Below, one piece after another: positions 54,310 to 64,000 of a stretch of 64,000 nucleotides of DNA. The position numbers were made by a program, and so were the translations under genes. The notes under the pieces were generated by a model that made no database searches, had not been told where the DNA came from, and saw only the letters and a program-made list of their open reading frames with translations. The DNA comes from Euleptes europaea (Eukaryota > Chordata > Lepidosauria > Squamata > Sphaerodactylidae): assembly GCF_029931775.1 (NCBI RefSeq), contig NC_079312.1:10423821-10487820 (forward strand), written 5' to 3'. How positions within the stretch are numbered: the first letter of the stretch is position 1; each line of letters opens with the position of its first letter.

Positions 54310-54680
54310 AAATTTTCCACATCATTTTTGAAATGAGGCCTCCAGAACTGCACACAATACTCCAGGTTTGGCCTGACCAATATTATGTACAGCGGAACTA
54401 TGACATCTTGCGATATGGATGTTATGCCTCTGTTGATGTACCCCAAGATTGCATTAGCTTTTTTTGTTGCTACATCGATTCAGCTGCTTGTATTTAACTT
54501 ATGGTCCACCTGTACCGCAAGATCTTGTTCACACACACTGCTACCCAGAAGTGTATCCCTCATCCAGTATGCACGTCCCTAATTTTTGTTACCCAGATGT
54601 AGAACTCGGCACTTATCCTTGTTGAATTGCATGTTGTTCACTCCTACCTGACGACCTGTCACTCAGACCCCTTGAAGCAG
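54310..54680 (-). mobile_element. CR1-type LINE fragment, reverse
   Basis: Minus strand reads IVPLYIILVRPNLEYCVQFW, then RPHFKNDVE, matching the CR1 ORF2 C-terminal region. It is strongly diverged. 54681-54778 holds a GC-rich piece that I do not recognise. Confidence 0.65.
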
Positions 54681-55459
54681 TTCCATTTGGAAAAGAGGTG
54701 GTAGGGGGTAGCAGGTGCCCCCCCCCCATGTTCCCACCCTGGACCAGAGGGGGCAGCAGCCGTTTCCACTCCTCTGCAAAGACAACGGCTCAGCAGCACC
54801 TCCCCACTGCCTTGATCTGTTACAGGCTTTGACATATTAGGGCATATAAACTACTGTATTAATGTCGTACATGTGCAGCATTGTTCAATGTAAAACCCTA
54901 ACAGCTCATAAAAGCCCCTTTAAAAGATACAAGCCTGAGCATTCTTGACCAAGGACAAATGTGACAAGCCAGAACTATGCTTGCACTTTATCCTCGAAAG
55001 ACTTAAATGTCCCCTAGATTAATGCTCATCCTTTATCCTTGAAGGACCTAGAATACTGTTTGCATCCTATCCTTGAAGTGTCATGCAGGAATTACGCTTG
55101 TATTCCTGTACTAAAAGGACATCACCTTCACAACGTTTGTCCTACAACCTTGTATTTTGCTGATTAATGTATTGTAACATTATATTGGGTTTTAATACGA
55201 TAAAATTATGGTAGAAACTTATCAATAGGTTCATTTTATTTGTATTATCCAGGAGATGAGAATGATGGTAAAATTAAAAATATAGAGAGATAACAAGACT
55301 CAAAACGGACTGTTTAAAGTTTAGCAAAATACCCTGGTGGAAGGGGAAGTCCTTATATGGTAGCCTGAAGGGAAGCCACAGAGCGTGTGCAGTAAAAATG
55401 TATCCTACTCGAGCTCAAGGTTCAAGCCCACTGGAGGTGACTTAAACAGTATAAATAAA

Positions 55460-56186
55460 AAGGGCAAGAGTCCAGTAGCACCTTAAAGACTAACAAAAAT
55501 ATTTTCTGGTAGGGTATGAGCTTTCGTGAGCCACAGCTCACTTCTTCAGATACAACTAGAATGTGAATCCATTGGTCTTTAAGTAGAAGAACAGTATGTA
55601 AATGTGAATAGCAGGCTTGATGGGATTAGGTGTGATATGCAGAAGAGTCTGTGAGAGATGGGTGTGGAGAAATCAGCATTGGTAATGAGCCATGAATGCA
55701 AAGTCTTTATTCAGCCCAGGTCAATGCATTGACTTTAGTTTGAATATCAACTGTAATTCAGCAGTTTCTCTTTCCAATCTCCCTTTGATATTCCTTTGTA
55801 AGAGAACTGCTACTCTTAAATCTGCAACAGAATGTCCTGGAAGGTTGAAATGTTCTCCCACTGGTTTTTGAATATTGTGGTTTCTGATGTCAGACTTATG
55901 TCCATTTAATCTTTGTCTAAGAGGCTGACCTGTTTGTCCAATGTAGATTGTGGAAGGGCATTGCTGGCATGTGATGGCATAAACCACATTAGAGGATGAG
56001 CAGGAATGTGAACCTGAGATAGTATGGCTGACATTGGTAGGTCCAGAGATGGTGTTCCTAGAATCTATATGAGGGCAAAGTTGACACCTTGGTTTGTTGC
56101 AGGCCTTTTTGTTAGTCTTTAAGGTGCTACTGGACTCTTGCCCTTTTTGACTACTGCAAACAGACTAACACGGCTACCCACTGTGA
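55460..56186 (-). mobile_element. Penelope-like element fragment with GIY-YIG endonuclease
   Basis: Flanked by a 12-bp duplication (agtataaataaa at 55448-55459 and 56187-56198) inside the LTR. Near its two ends stand 43-bp perfect inverted copies (55457-55499 and 56106-56148; core agtccagtagcaccttaaag). The minus-strand frame 55721-55987 (88 aa) is the end of a GIY-YIG nuclease: CQQCPSTIYIGQTGQPLRQR, then KPVGEHFNLPGHSVADLRV, with the CxxC typical of Penelope elements. Reverse transcriptase is absent through truncation. Confidence 0.85.
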
Positions 56187-56431
56187 AGTATAAATAAAGG
56201 CACAGAAGGGCTAGAATCTCAGACCTCTCTCAGAGGGTCTCAGAACATTGGCTATTGGGTATGGATGGTTTTAAATATATTTTTCTTGATATTGTGAATC
56301 AGAATTTTTGAACTAAATCAGACCTTTAACTGTTATAAGTATTGGGTTTTAAAACTGAATAGTAAGTAGAACTTGCTTGCTTTATAGTATACATTGTTAC
56401 TGAATTGTAAGACTTTGTAATACTTGCATAT

Positions 56432-56900
56432 TGTCAGATAGGGCTTCTGACAGCCCCGGCCCCAAACAAGATGGTTCCCCCGCGAACTAAATGGAGTTCT
56501 CCGTGCACTCCCCCCCCCCGTTTTGCACACGAGCTCCAGCCAGGGATTTACAATTGTATTGGGACCCGCCCGTGTAAATCTCTGATCTGATATCGGGTCC
56601 CACACACAAAGCCGGGAGCTCAGCCATCTCCTCCACTGATTGCCCTTAAGTGTTTCTGTTTCAGTTTATCTTAAGTCGTTACCAGGAGGAAGCGACTTCA
56701 TTGTTTTCTTTGTTACTGTAACCCAACCTTATCCATTGTATCAATCCTATATATGTATCCATATTGCTCCTGCCATGCATTCCAGCTTTGTTCGTCTCCT
56801 TATTGAAATCACTGACTTTCAGAATAAATCTCTAAATCACTGCTCTGTCTGGGTTTGAGTTGTATTGACTGAAACGCCGTGCATTTGCTGAAGCCTGACA
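56432..56900 (+). mobile_element. Solo LTR fossil (LTR family 2), 469 bp, nested
   Basis: Begins TGTCAGATAG and ends CCTGACA with a 5-bp duplication catat (56427-56431 and 56901-56905). It lies inside the larger LTR at 54828-57080. A polyadenylation-type hexamer lies near 56823. The internal region is absent. It is younger than its host LTR. Family not resolved (5-bp duplication fits Gypsy or several retroviral groups). Confidence 0.78.
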
Positions 56901-57084
56901 CATATACACATATATGCACATAATTTCATTGGAGCACATCAATAAAAAGACTCATTTTTATGTGAGTAAAGTAGTTGAGTCCTGTTTTGTGGGTGACTAA
57001 CTGAATAAGATAACATACCACTTCTCAGGAAGTGGTCGATTCTAAGAGCATAGTCATCTGAAACGCGCTGACCCGCTTCAGATC

Positions 57085-57861
57085 TTGCTTGAATCCGGCT
57101 TCAGTCACCCCGACTCCCAGGGCCGCTCTTGGGGTCAGCTAGGATTGAGCCAATAAGCTGCCGGCCAGGGTTTGCTTGCCAGCAGGCCTGAGGGAAACAT
57201 CCCGTCCCTTTAACAGAGGCTTAGTGAGTTGAAATCGGCAGTGGAAGCTTTTCACAGCAGGGAGAAAAATCACATCGCCAGGTAAATAACCGGTATCAGA
57301 AGGACAGGGCATTTTCTCTCCAGGCAGTTGGCAACCGCAGGTGGAAGGGGCGGCAGGCAGGGCTTGAAATGCTGCCCACCCCCTTCAGTCATCTGTGAGA
57401 GGAGAACGAAGGGCTGAAACCTGCCCTCTGAGCTCCAGAGCTTAGGGAGGGGAAGAGCAACCGTGCTGGGTGAGACCACGGGGCCCTCTCAGCCAGCATC
57501 CGCTCCCTGACAGGGGGCCTGTCAGATAACCTTCCCCAAAGACATGCAAGCCCAATTCTTCCCCTACTATTGGCCCCAAGCAGATGGCCTTCAAAGGTAC
57601 GCTGCCCCCAAACAAGGAGGGGCCGTGGCAGAGCATCTGCTTGGCATGCGGAAGCTCCCAGGTTCAGTCCCTGGCATCTGCATCAGGTCGATGAAGGGTC
57701 TACCCCAGGGAAAGGCAGGTTCATTTCGGGAGGCCAAAACCTGGTGTCCCTCATCTCGCCCGCATTCGCCCACCTGAATCCCTGCGAAAGAGAGGCTGAC
57801 GCTGGCTTTCCACCCTGCCAAGTGATCTCCTGAGGCCTGGGCCAGGGGCGACGTGGTAGTA
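57085..57861. other. GC-rich stretch without recognised gene
   Basis: Nothing coding is supported. A family-C-like SINE head is seen at about 57620-57720 (ggcagagcatctgcttggca). The remainder is unclassified single-copy-looking sequence. Confidence 0.45.
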
Positions 57862-58056
57862 GGGTTGCCAGTGCCAGGTCCCTCTTCACCACCGGTGGGA
57901 GGTTTTTGGGGTGGAGCCTGAGGAGGGAGGGGCGGGACTTCAATGCCTTAGAGTCCAATTTTTCTCCAGGGGAACTACCGGTAATCCCTATCGGCTGGAG
58001 ATCAGTTGTAATAGCAGGAGATCTCCAGCTAGTACCTCGAGGATGGCAACCCTAAT
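57862..58056 (-). repeat. SINE-like repeat (family B), reverse
   Basis: Reverse copy running from 'agggttgccagtgccaggtc' to 'ctcgaggatggcaaccct'. It contains gatcagttgtaatagcagg. 58057-58290 between this and the next copy shows no recognised feature. Confidence 0.6.
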
Positions 58057-58291
58057 AACTTAACCTCTTCAGGGCACAAAGAAGAGACCATTTCCTGCCT
58101 CTGCCTCTCCTGTTTCCCAGCAGGAGTGGGAATGACACGGATTCTCCCTCTGCTCAGCCAGGAAGGAAACGTCCTGCCCTGTTTTTTTGAGGCCAGGCCT
58201 TCCTCTTCCCTCCAGCTCCCCTCATTTACATGAAGGGGAGAGAAAGAGGGAATCCTTCCTGCCATCTTTTGGGGGAAATGTCGGTCCCTTT

Positions 58292-58860
58292 AATGGGGTT
58301 GCCAACCTTCAGGCTGGGCCTGGAGATCTCCCGCTATTACAAATGATCTCCAAGAGAAAGAGATCAGTTCCCCTGGAGGAAATAGATGCTTTGGAGGGTG
58401 GGACTCTAATGGCAATGTAAACCACTGATGTCTAGGGTTGCCAACCTCCAGGTAATCAGCAGAGATGCGAAGATGTATAAACCAAGTACAAAAAAGGTAA
58501 GTATTCAGCAATTCCTTGCTGCACTTTCTGTATCCCCTCCCTCCTCAGGCTCCACCCCAAAAATCTCCTGCCGATAGCGAAGAAGGACCTGGCAACCCTA
58601 CTGATGTCCCTATCCTCAGGATCCATCCCCAAATCTCCGGGGGTGTGGGGCTGTGGCTCAGAGGCAGAGCATCTGCTTGGCATGCAGAAGGTCCCAGGTT
58701 CAATCCCTGGCACCTCCAGTTAAAGGGAACTAGGCAGGCAGGTGATGTGAAGGACCTCTGCCTGAGACCCTGGAGAGCCGCTGCCGGGCTGAGCAGACAA
58801 TGCTGACCTTGATGGACCAAAGAGGGTCTGATTCAGTAGAAGGCAGCTTCGTGTGTGTTC
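58292..58860 (+). repeat. Family B repeats followed by SINE family C
   Basis: A family-B copy (58292-58436) is followed by a second (58436-58610) that carries an unrelated insert near 58456-58530. A family-C tRNA-headed SINE follows (58650-58860). The same B-then-C order precedes exon 1 of head A (12540-13620), confirming that this is type-2 module flank. Confidence 0.65.
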
Positions 58861-59039
58861 AAGTGTCCCCCAGCCAGAGCTGCAACAAAGTGCTGCAACA
58901 AACCGTAAAGACTTCGGGGGGAAAAGGATTTCAGCATCTCTCCAGCTGGTCTCTTATGCAGTGGGGCCGTCAGAGGAAGCTGCTCCCCCTCTTTCCACAG
59001 ACTTCTCTTCTGTTCCTCCCTCTGGGTCTGGTTGTTGCA

Positions 59040-59066
59040 GGGAACTACATTTCCCACAAGGCCTTG
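59040..59066 (+). promoter_or_regulatory. ZNF143/THAP11-like promoter motif, type-2 head C
   Basis: The sequence ggaactacatttcccacaag is identical to the other type-2 heads. It lies about 90 bp before the ATG. Confidence 0.55.
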
Positions 59067-59151
59067 CGGGCACCATTGATCTCAACCCTGCCTTTCCCAC
59101 GTGTTGGATGGGGCGGCTCTTCTCAGAGAGGGAGGAGGATCATTGTGGGCA

Positions 59152-59232
59152 ATGGAGCCCCTCGGGGTCTCTCTCCCTTCTGCCTCCCCTCGCCTGGAGG
59201 GAGGATCTGGCTTTTGCACGTCTGCAGGGGAG
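59152..59232 (+). CDS. Type-2 head C, coding exon 1 (orphan)
   Basis: 27 codons, MEPLGVSLPSASPRLEGG to CTSAGE, donor GGAG|GTGAGT. The module is cut at 59737, about 500 bp into the intron, so no matching KRAB exon exists in the window. It may continue beyond the window only by splicing across the patchwork region. Probably an orphan first exon. Confidence 0.55.
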
Positions 59233-59737
59233 GTGAGTCAGTGGAGGGTTTCATGCAGCAAAGATCTTGGGCAAGAACAAGGGAGGGGAGAGAAGACACG
59301 TGTGAATCGGAGGAAAAGAGGGAGAGGGGGCCGGAGGGAGCACCGAGGGATAAGAGAGCCTTCCCCGGGCAGGATCTGGGCATGGGGGGCGGGGAGGGGG
59401 AGTCTTGTCCCCCCCCCTTGGAGATGTTTCCTGCAACCAGCCTGAGTTTATTTCATGGTCAGCAGCTGGACGGACCCTGGATCTGGCCCAGCAGGGCTCC
59501 TGGACCCTCACTGCCCCCCCCCCCGGTGGCTCTGGCGTTTGGCCATCATATTTTGCTAACTGTATTTTCCGCGCACAGCGTTGCTTTCTCTGCAGGATCC
59601 CCACGAGCATCATCCTCCAGGAGACCTCCGAACTGGCAGCTGGTTTGTGAAAAGGGGGGATCTAATTCACGCTCCCTGCCTATCTGGCCTCTGTAGAGTC
59701 AACCATCGCCTCCATTGCAGAGTATTGGATGGGTTTT

Positions 59738-60456
59738 AAGACAACGGCTCAGCAGCACCTCCCCACTGCCTTGATCTGTTACAGGCTTTGACATATTAGG
59801 GCATATAAACTACTGTATTAATGTCGTACATGTGCAGCATTGTTCAATGTAAAACCCTAACAGCTCATAAAAGCCCCTTTAAAAGATACAAGCCTGAGCA
59901 TTCTTGACCAAGGACAAATGTGACAAGCCAGAACTATGCTTGCACTTTATCCTCGAAAGACTTAAATGTCATCTAGATTAATGCTCATCCTTTATCCTTG
60001 AAGAACCTAGAATACTGTTTGCATCCTATCCTTGAAGTGTCATGCAGGAATTACGCTTGTATTCCTGTACTAAAAGGACATCACCTTCACAACGTTTGTC
60101 CTACAACCTTGTATTTTGCTGATTAATGTATTGTAACATTATATTGGGTTTTAATACGATAAAATTATGGTAGAAACTTATCAATAGGTTCATTTTATTT
60201 GTATTATCCAGGAGATGAGAATGATGGTAAAATTAAAAATATAGAGAGATAACAAGACTCAAAACGGACTGTTTAAAGTTTAGCAAAATACCCTGGTGGA
60301 AGGGGAAGTCCTTATATGGTAGTCTGAAGGGAAGCCACAGAGCGTGTGCAGTAAAAATGTATCCTACTCGAGCTCAAGGTTCAAGCCCACTGGAGGTGAC
60401 TTAAACAGTATAAATAAAAAGGGCAAGAGTCCAGTAGCACCTTAAAGACTAACAAA
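59738..60456 (+). repeat. Recent 719-bp duplicate of 54779-55497
   Basis: Same length and only about four mismatches by eye (about 99.4% identity). It carries the start of LTR family 1 (59787-60418) and the first 38 bp of the Penelope-like element. It was therefore copied after both insertions. It is directly joined to type-2 intron sequence on the left. Confidence 0.88.
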
Positions 60457-60690
60457 GACCCATCTCTATGCCCACTTCCCTCCTTTCTATCCCCCTGCCT
60501 TCTCCTTAACCTAATATATGTAGCTCCCTATTGGGAAGACCCAACAACAGATGGATTGACTCAATAAAGGAAGTCACAGCCTTCAATTTGCAAGATCTGA
60601 GCAAGGCTGTCAAAGATAGGACATTTTGGAGGACTTTCATTCATAGGGTCACCATGAGTCTGAAGCGACTTGATGGCACAACACACGCAC
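60457..60690 (+). repeat. Patchwork: gene-5-type 3' UTR piece plus BovB tail
   Basis: 60457-60534 equals the 3' flank piece at about 51518-51596 (gacccatctctatgcccact). At 60535 it jumps to a BovB 3' end (gaagacccaacaacagatgg), which matches the BovB at 42218-43391 in reverse better than the copies at 35230 and 52700. The frame 60531-60767 reads [20 protein letters not shown]. Confidence 0.75.
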
Positions 60691-62140
60691 AAGAAGAAGG
60701 CTCTTTCATTGAGCCAGAATGTCTCAAGGAGTTTGATGGAATAGAGCAGGGGACCTTCTGGCCTTGAATCCTTGTTCTGGGCTGATTTTCAATAGGGCTT
60801 GGGCTGTTCTGCAGAACACTGCTCTGACGCAATGATGTCACTTTCTATTTTACACCAGAAGCAGTGTTAAATATCTTAGTTGCTCCATATTGCTTCCCCC
60901 AGTCCCTGAATTGTCCAGCCTGAATGCCCCTGTCAGCTGGCAGCCATATCTGCTTTAGAGGACTCCTTGGGAGAAAGGGTCTCCTCCAAAATCAGTAAAA
61001 GAAGGCAGGAGTTGGCAACTGCTAGACGAAAGGGAGGATACAACGCTGGAACAGGCGGGATTGGAGGTCTGGCACAGGATGGAAGCTAAGTAGTAAACCA
61101 GCCAGTCAGGGCAGGCTGGGAGTCCTTGCACCCTGAAAGAAGTATAAATCTTGTGAGACCTGCGAGGTAGGATCGCTGCCCAGATATACAGTCAGTAGCC
61201 TCTCCAAGGATCTTGGGACACCGGCTTCCTCAAGGCATCCCTGTGCAGGAAAGGGGCAGTGGCTGGAAACTGCTGGAAAGGACCATGGGAAGAGGCTCTG
61301 CCTGAAGCAGCCCTTGAGCCCGAGTTGAAGCAGGAGTGGAGGAAATGGGAGAATGGGCCTTTTGGCTCGAGCAGGACTGATCATGGAAAGAGTTGGCTGT
61401 GATACAGGGTGAGAGAGTAGTTAAAGCGACTTCTCTGCAATTCTCTGGTTTGTGGGTTGTCTGTGCTGGAGACTTGGGAAGATGGGATACCCAATGGAGG
61501 AGTGGCCCTGGGTGGGTATTCAACCTTCAATCGTTTTGTGCTTTCATTTTCATAAGCCATTGGTATTGGCTATTTCATATTGGTTATTTAATTACTTTAA
61601 TTGTACTTCTTTATGCATGTAGATGTGAGGAAGGCAGACTACAAATAACATAAATAAATACACAAAATGGTTGAATATAATTATTAGCATATTTGTTAAA
61701 CTGAATTATGTTACATTCTGGATCAGAAATGCATAATATTTGAAATGGGAACCAGCAGGAGATTTAAGGGAGGGACATGGGGATTGTGTGCAGAATTATC
61801 TTTACCAGGGCATTACTTCCAGGAAAAACCTGGAAGGGATGTAGGGTGGCTCTAGGAATTTCAGGAAATGCCATGGTTTTCCCCGGAACTGACGTTGTGG
61901 CACAGATATCCTATTTTCTGTTTTCACCTTGGTAATGAGGGCCGCTGGTGGGCTGGCTGCTTTATCCTGTTGTGTTTGCAAGTAATTGTTATTCGATGGG
62001 TAATACTTGTAATTTTCCACACAAAATGTTAAATTGTATTTCATTTGCAGTATATTTCTATCACAAGCCAAATTCCAATGTATCTTGGGTTAGAAAATGT
62101 CCCACCATACAAAAAAATGTTCGTGTTCAAAGACTTCTAT
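60691..62140. repeat. Triplicated intergenic block E (copy 3, first part)
   Basis: Matches 35561-36950 and 53000-54300 in order and detail. Interrupted at about 62141 by a CR1 LINE and resumed at 63086. Confidence 0.65.
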
Positions 62141-63085
62141 ATCAGGAAAAGTGTTCAAACAAATCATCAGTTAGTCCTTGAGCATTTAGGAAGGATGGAT
62201 CTGATCACTAAGAGCCAGCATGGGTTTCTCAAGGATAAGTCATGTCAGTCTAATCTTATCTCCTCCTTTGAGAAAATTACTACCTTGCTGGATCAGGGGA
62301 ATGTTGTAGATGTAATTTATCTAGATTTCAGTAAGGCTTTTGATAACGTTCGACATAGTATTCTAGTTGACAAATTGGGAAAATGTGGTTTAGATCCTAT
62401 TATTGTTAGGTGGATCTGGTTGACTGATAGTACCCAAAGAGTGCTAGTTAATGGTTCTTCATCCACTTGGAGAGAAGTGACTAGTGGACTTCCTCAGGGA
62501 TCTGTGCTGGGCCCTGTGTTGTTCAACATCTTTATAAATGATTTGGATGAAGGAATAGAGGGGATGCTTATTAAATTTGCAGATGATACTAAATTGGGAG
62601 GGGTAGCAAATACGGTAGAAGACAGAGCAAAGATGCACAATGATCTTAGCCTGAAGAGGAGAGGACTGAGAGGGGATATGATAACCATGTTCAAGTACTT
62701 GAAGGGCTGTCATATTGAGGATGGTGCCAAGTTGTTTTCTGTTGCCCAAGAAGGTCGGACCAGAACCAACGGGTTGAAATTAAATCAAAAGAGTTTCCGT
62801 CTAGACATTAGGAAGAATTTTCTAACAGTTAGAGCAGTTCCTCAGTGGAACAGGCTTCCTTGAGAGGTGGTAAGCGCTCCTTCCCTGGAGGTTTTTAAGA
62901 AGAGGTTAGATGGCCATCTGTCAGCAATGCTGATTCTGTGACCTTAGGCAGATGATGAGAGGGAGGACATCTTGGACATCTTCTGGTCACTAGGTGTTGG
63001 GGGGAGGTGTGAAACTCCTGTATTGTGCAGGAGTTGGACTTGATGACCCTGGTGCTCCCTTCCAACTCTGATTCTATTATTCTAA
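62141..63085 (+). mobile_element. CR1 LINE, internally deleted
   Basis: The open frame (part of 62045-62863) encodes reverse transcriptase: ITKSQHGFLKDKSCQSNLIS, then VIYLDFSKAFDNVRHSILVD, GLPQGSVLGPVLFNIFINDL and KFADDTKLGG. After AKMHNDL it jumps directly to the C-terminus SLKRRGLRGDMITMFKYLKG, so a middle part is deleted. The 3' end carries the CR1-type attctattattctaa repeat. The paralogous site at about 36945 is empty. Confidence 0.88.
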
Positions 63086-64000
63086 GTCATTGGCAATTCC
63101 AACAATTCCCAAGTTTGAAACAGCACTTTGATACGAGGCAGAAGGGTTTGTTTTTTTTAGGTGGACAAACCCCTCATATTTTTGCATCTACATAAAAGGC
63201 TCTGTCTGTCCATCTGTCTGTGGCTGGCATAACTCATCCAGAACCAAAGCTAGGGGCCTCAAAATTGGCCACCTGCGTCAGGGTGATGGTCAGATTGCAG
63301 TGCCAAAAATATAGGGAATCTGACCATCCTGGCACAGATTAACTGCACAACATTCCTCTGGTGCTTGTAGATTATCCGGGCTGTGTAACCGTGGTCTTGG
63401 AATTTTCTTTCCTGACGTTTCGCCAGCAGCTGTGGCAGGCATCTTCAGAGTAGTTACTACTCTGAAGTAGTAGTAGTTACTACTCTGAAGATGCCTGCCA
63501 CAGCTGCTGGCGAAACATCAGGAAAGAAAATTCTAAGACCACAGTTACACAGTCCGGATAACCTACAAGAACCAATGAACTCTGACTGTGAAAGCCTTTG
63601 ACAATATTCCTCTGGTGCTTGCGATGGAAGCAAAGATTGACTGATGAGAAGCCAGGTAAGTGCCAGCAGCACAGATGGAGAGGGTGGAAAATCCTTCCTT
63701 GTGAAAAAACACGGGGAGGGGGGGTGTTTACCTGATCCTTAGAGTCATCATGAAGAACAATGCCACACTCGTCCTCCTGATGCTTCAGTTATGCCGATCT
63801 ACCTATCTTCATCTGTGTCACTGTAGGCTAGGAAGCTAAGATGTGTGTTGTGCCCCAGACAGCGTTCCAGCTTCCTTGCCCTTGGCTTTGGCCACCCTTC
63901 CTTTGGCCCCAGAATGGGGTCAGACTGGCAACCTTCCTCCCCTGGCTGCTCAGTTCCAGCCTCATCTGAACCGGCCAGCCTGCTTCCTCCTTGACCATCT
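63086..64000. repeat. Triplicated intergenic block E (copy 3, second part)
   Basis: Matches 36950-37610. Landmarks are 'ttggcaattccaacaattcc', 'ctcaaaattggccacctgcg' and 'ggtgcttgcgatggaagcaa'. Interrupted by the hairpin at 63368-63605. No gene to the end of the window. Confidence 0.65.
63368..63605. mobile_element. Penelope-like hairpin insertion (second copy)
   Basis: An inverted repeat with the same arm sequence as 4970-5213, around a short direct/inverted core made of 'agtagttactactctgaag'. Flanked by a 16-bp duplication (attcctctggtgcttg at 63352-63367 and 63606-63621). The paralogous site at about 37208-37224 is empty. Confidence 0.6.

Larger units (their letters stand above)
54828..57080 (+). 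mobile_element. Solo LTR fossil (LTR family 1) with two nested insertions
   Basis: TG...CA ends with the 4-bp duplication gatc (54824-54827 and 57081-57084). It is the same family as 25188-26423 and 33759-34950, here on the plus strand. A Penelope-like element (55460-56186) and a second, unrelated LTR (56432-56900) have inserted into it. Removing these leaves a length similar to the other copies. No internal region is present. Part of it has been recopied at 59787-60418. Confidence 0.78.

Noticed and set aside
58800-59696. A 298-aa GC-rich plus-strand frame around type-2 exon 1
   Set aside because: It continues across the donor into intron sequence and is explained by low stop density. The corresponding frames in heads A and B break differently.

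Overview
This window is vertebrate nuclear DNA, most likely from a squamate reptile (a lizard). No species is claimed. The evidence is the mix of elements: L1, BovB and CR1 LINEs, Penelope-like GIY-YIG elements, hAT DNA transposons, LTR fossils and several tRNA-headed SINE families, all around a tandemly duplicated KRAB zinc-finger (KRAB-ZNF) cluster. No other host gene family was seen.

Every gene is built from three small parts on the + strand. Exon 1 has 81 coding nt (27 aa, phase 0) and sits just downstream of a ZNF143/THAP11-like promoter motif. The KRAB-A exon is exactly 130 nt. The last exon carries a spacer and a C2H2 finger array. Heads come in two types. Type 1 has exon 1 starting [10 protein letters not shown] and KRAB starting [13 protein letters not shown]. 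Type 2 has exon 1 starting MEPLGVSLLS and KRAB starting [13 protein letters not shown]. The phases match exactly, so the whole genes can be modelled by joining visible splice sites.

Layout: 1-12.2 kb holds gene 1 (type-1 head at 3.5 and 5.2 kb, array at 10.4 kb, 13 fingers). 12.5-18 kb holds a type-2 head with no array of its own (13.9 and 16.0 kb). 18-24 kb holds gene 3 (type-1 head at 20.5 and 22.0 kb, array at 22.6 kb, 14 fingers, spacer deleted). 24-33.4 kb is a transplanted intron ending in a headless, decaying array (array 4, 31.9 kb). 33.4-39.2 kb holds 3'-flank repeats, a solo LTR, a BovB tail and CR1. 39.2-42 kb holds a second type-2 head (39.5 and 41.4 kb). 43.4-51.4 kb holds gene 5 (type-1 head at 44.0 and 45.7 kb, array at 49.2 kb, 18 fingers). 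51.4-64 kb holds 3'-flank repeats, nested LTR and Penelope fossils, one isolated type-2 exon 1 (59.2 kb), and a patchwork of freshly copied pieces at 59.7-60.7 kb.

The recurring module is therefore type-2 head, then type-1 head, then one finger array. This leaves room for alternative promoter and KRAB use by one array. If expressed, the proteins would be nuclear DNA-binding repressors of the KRAB/TRIM28 type, whose usual targets are transposons. All four arrays lose their frame before the ancestral last fingers, which are still recognisable downstream. Because the modules are paralogous, many insertions can be checked against an empty copy inside the same window, which gives precise ends, target-site duplications and relative ages.
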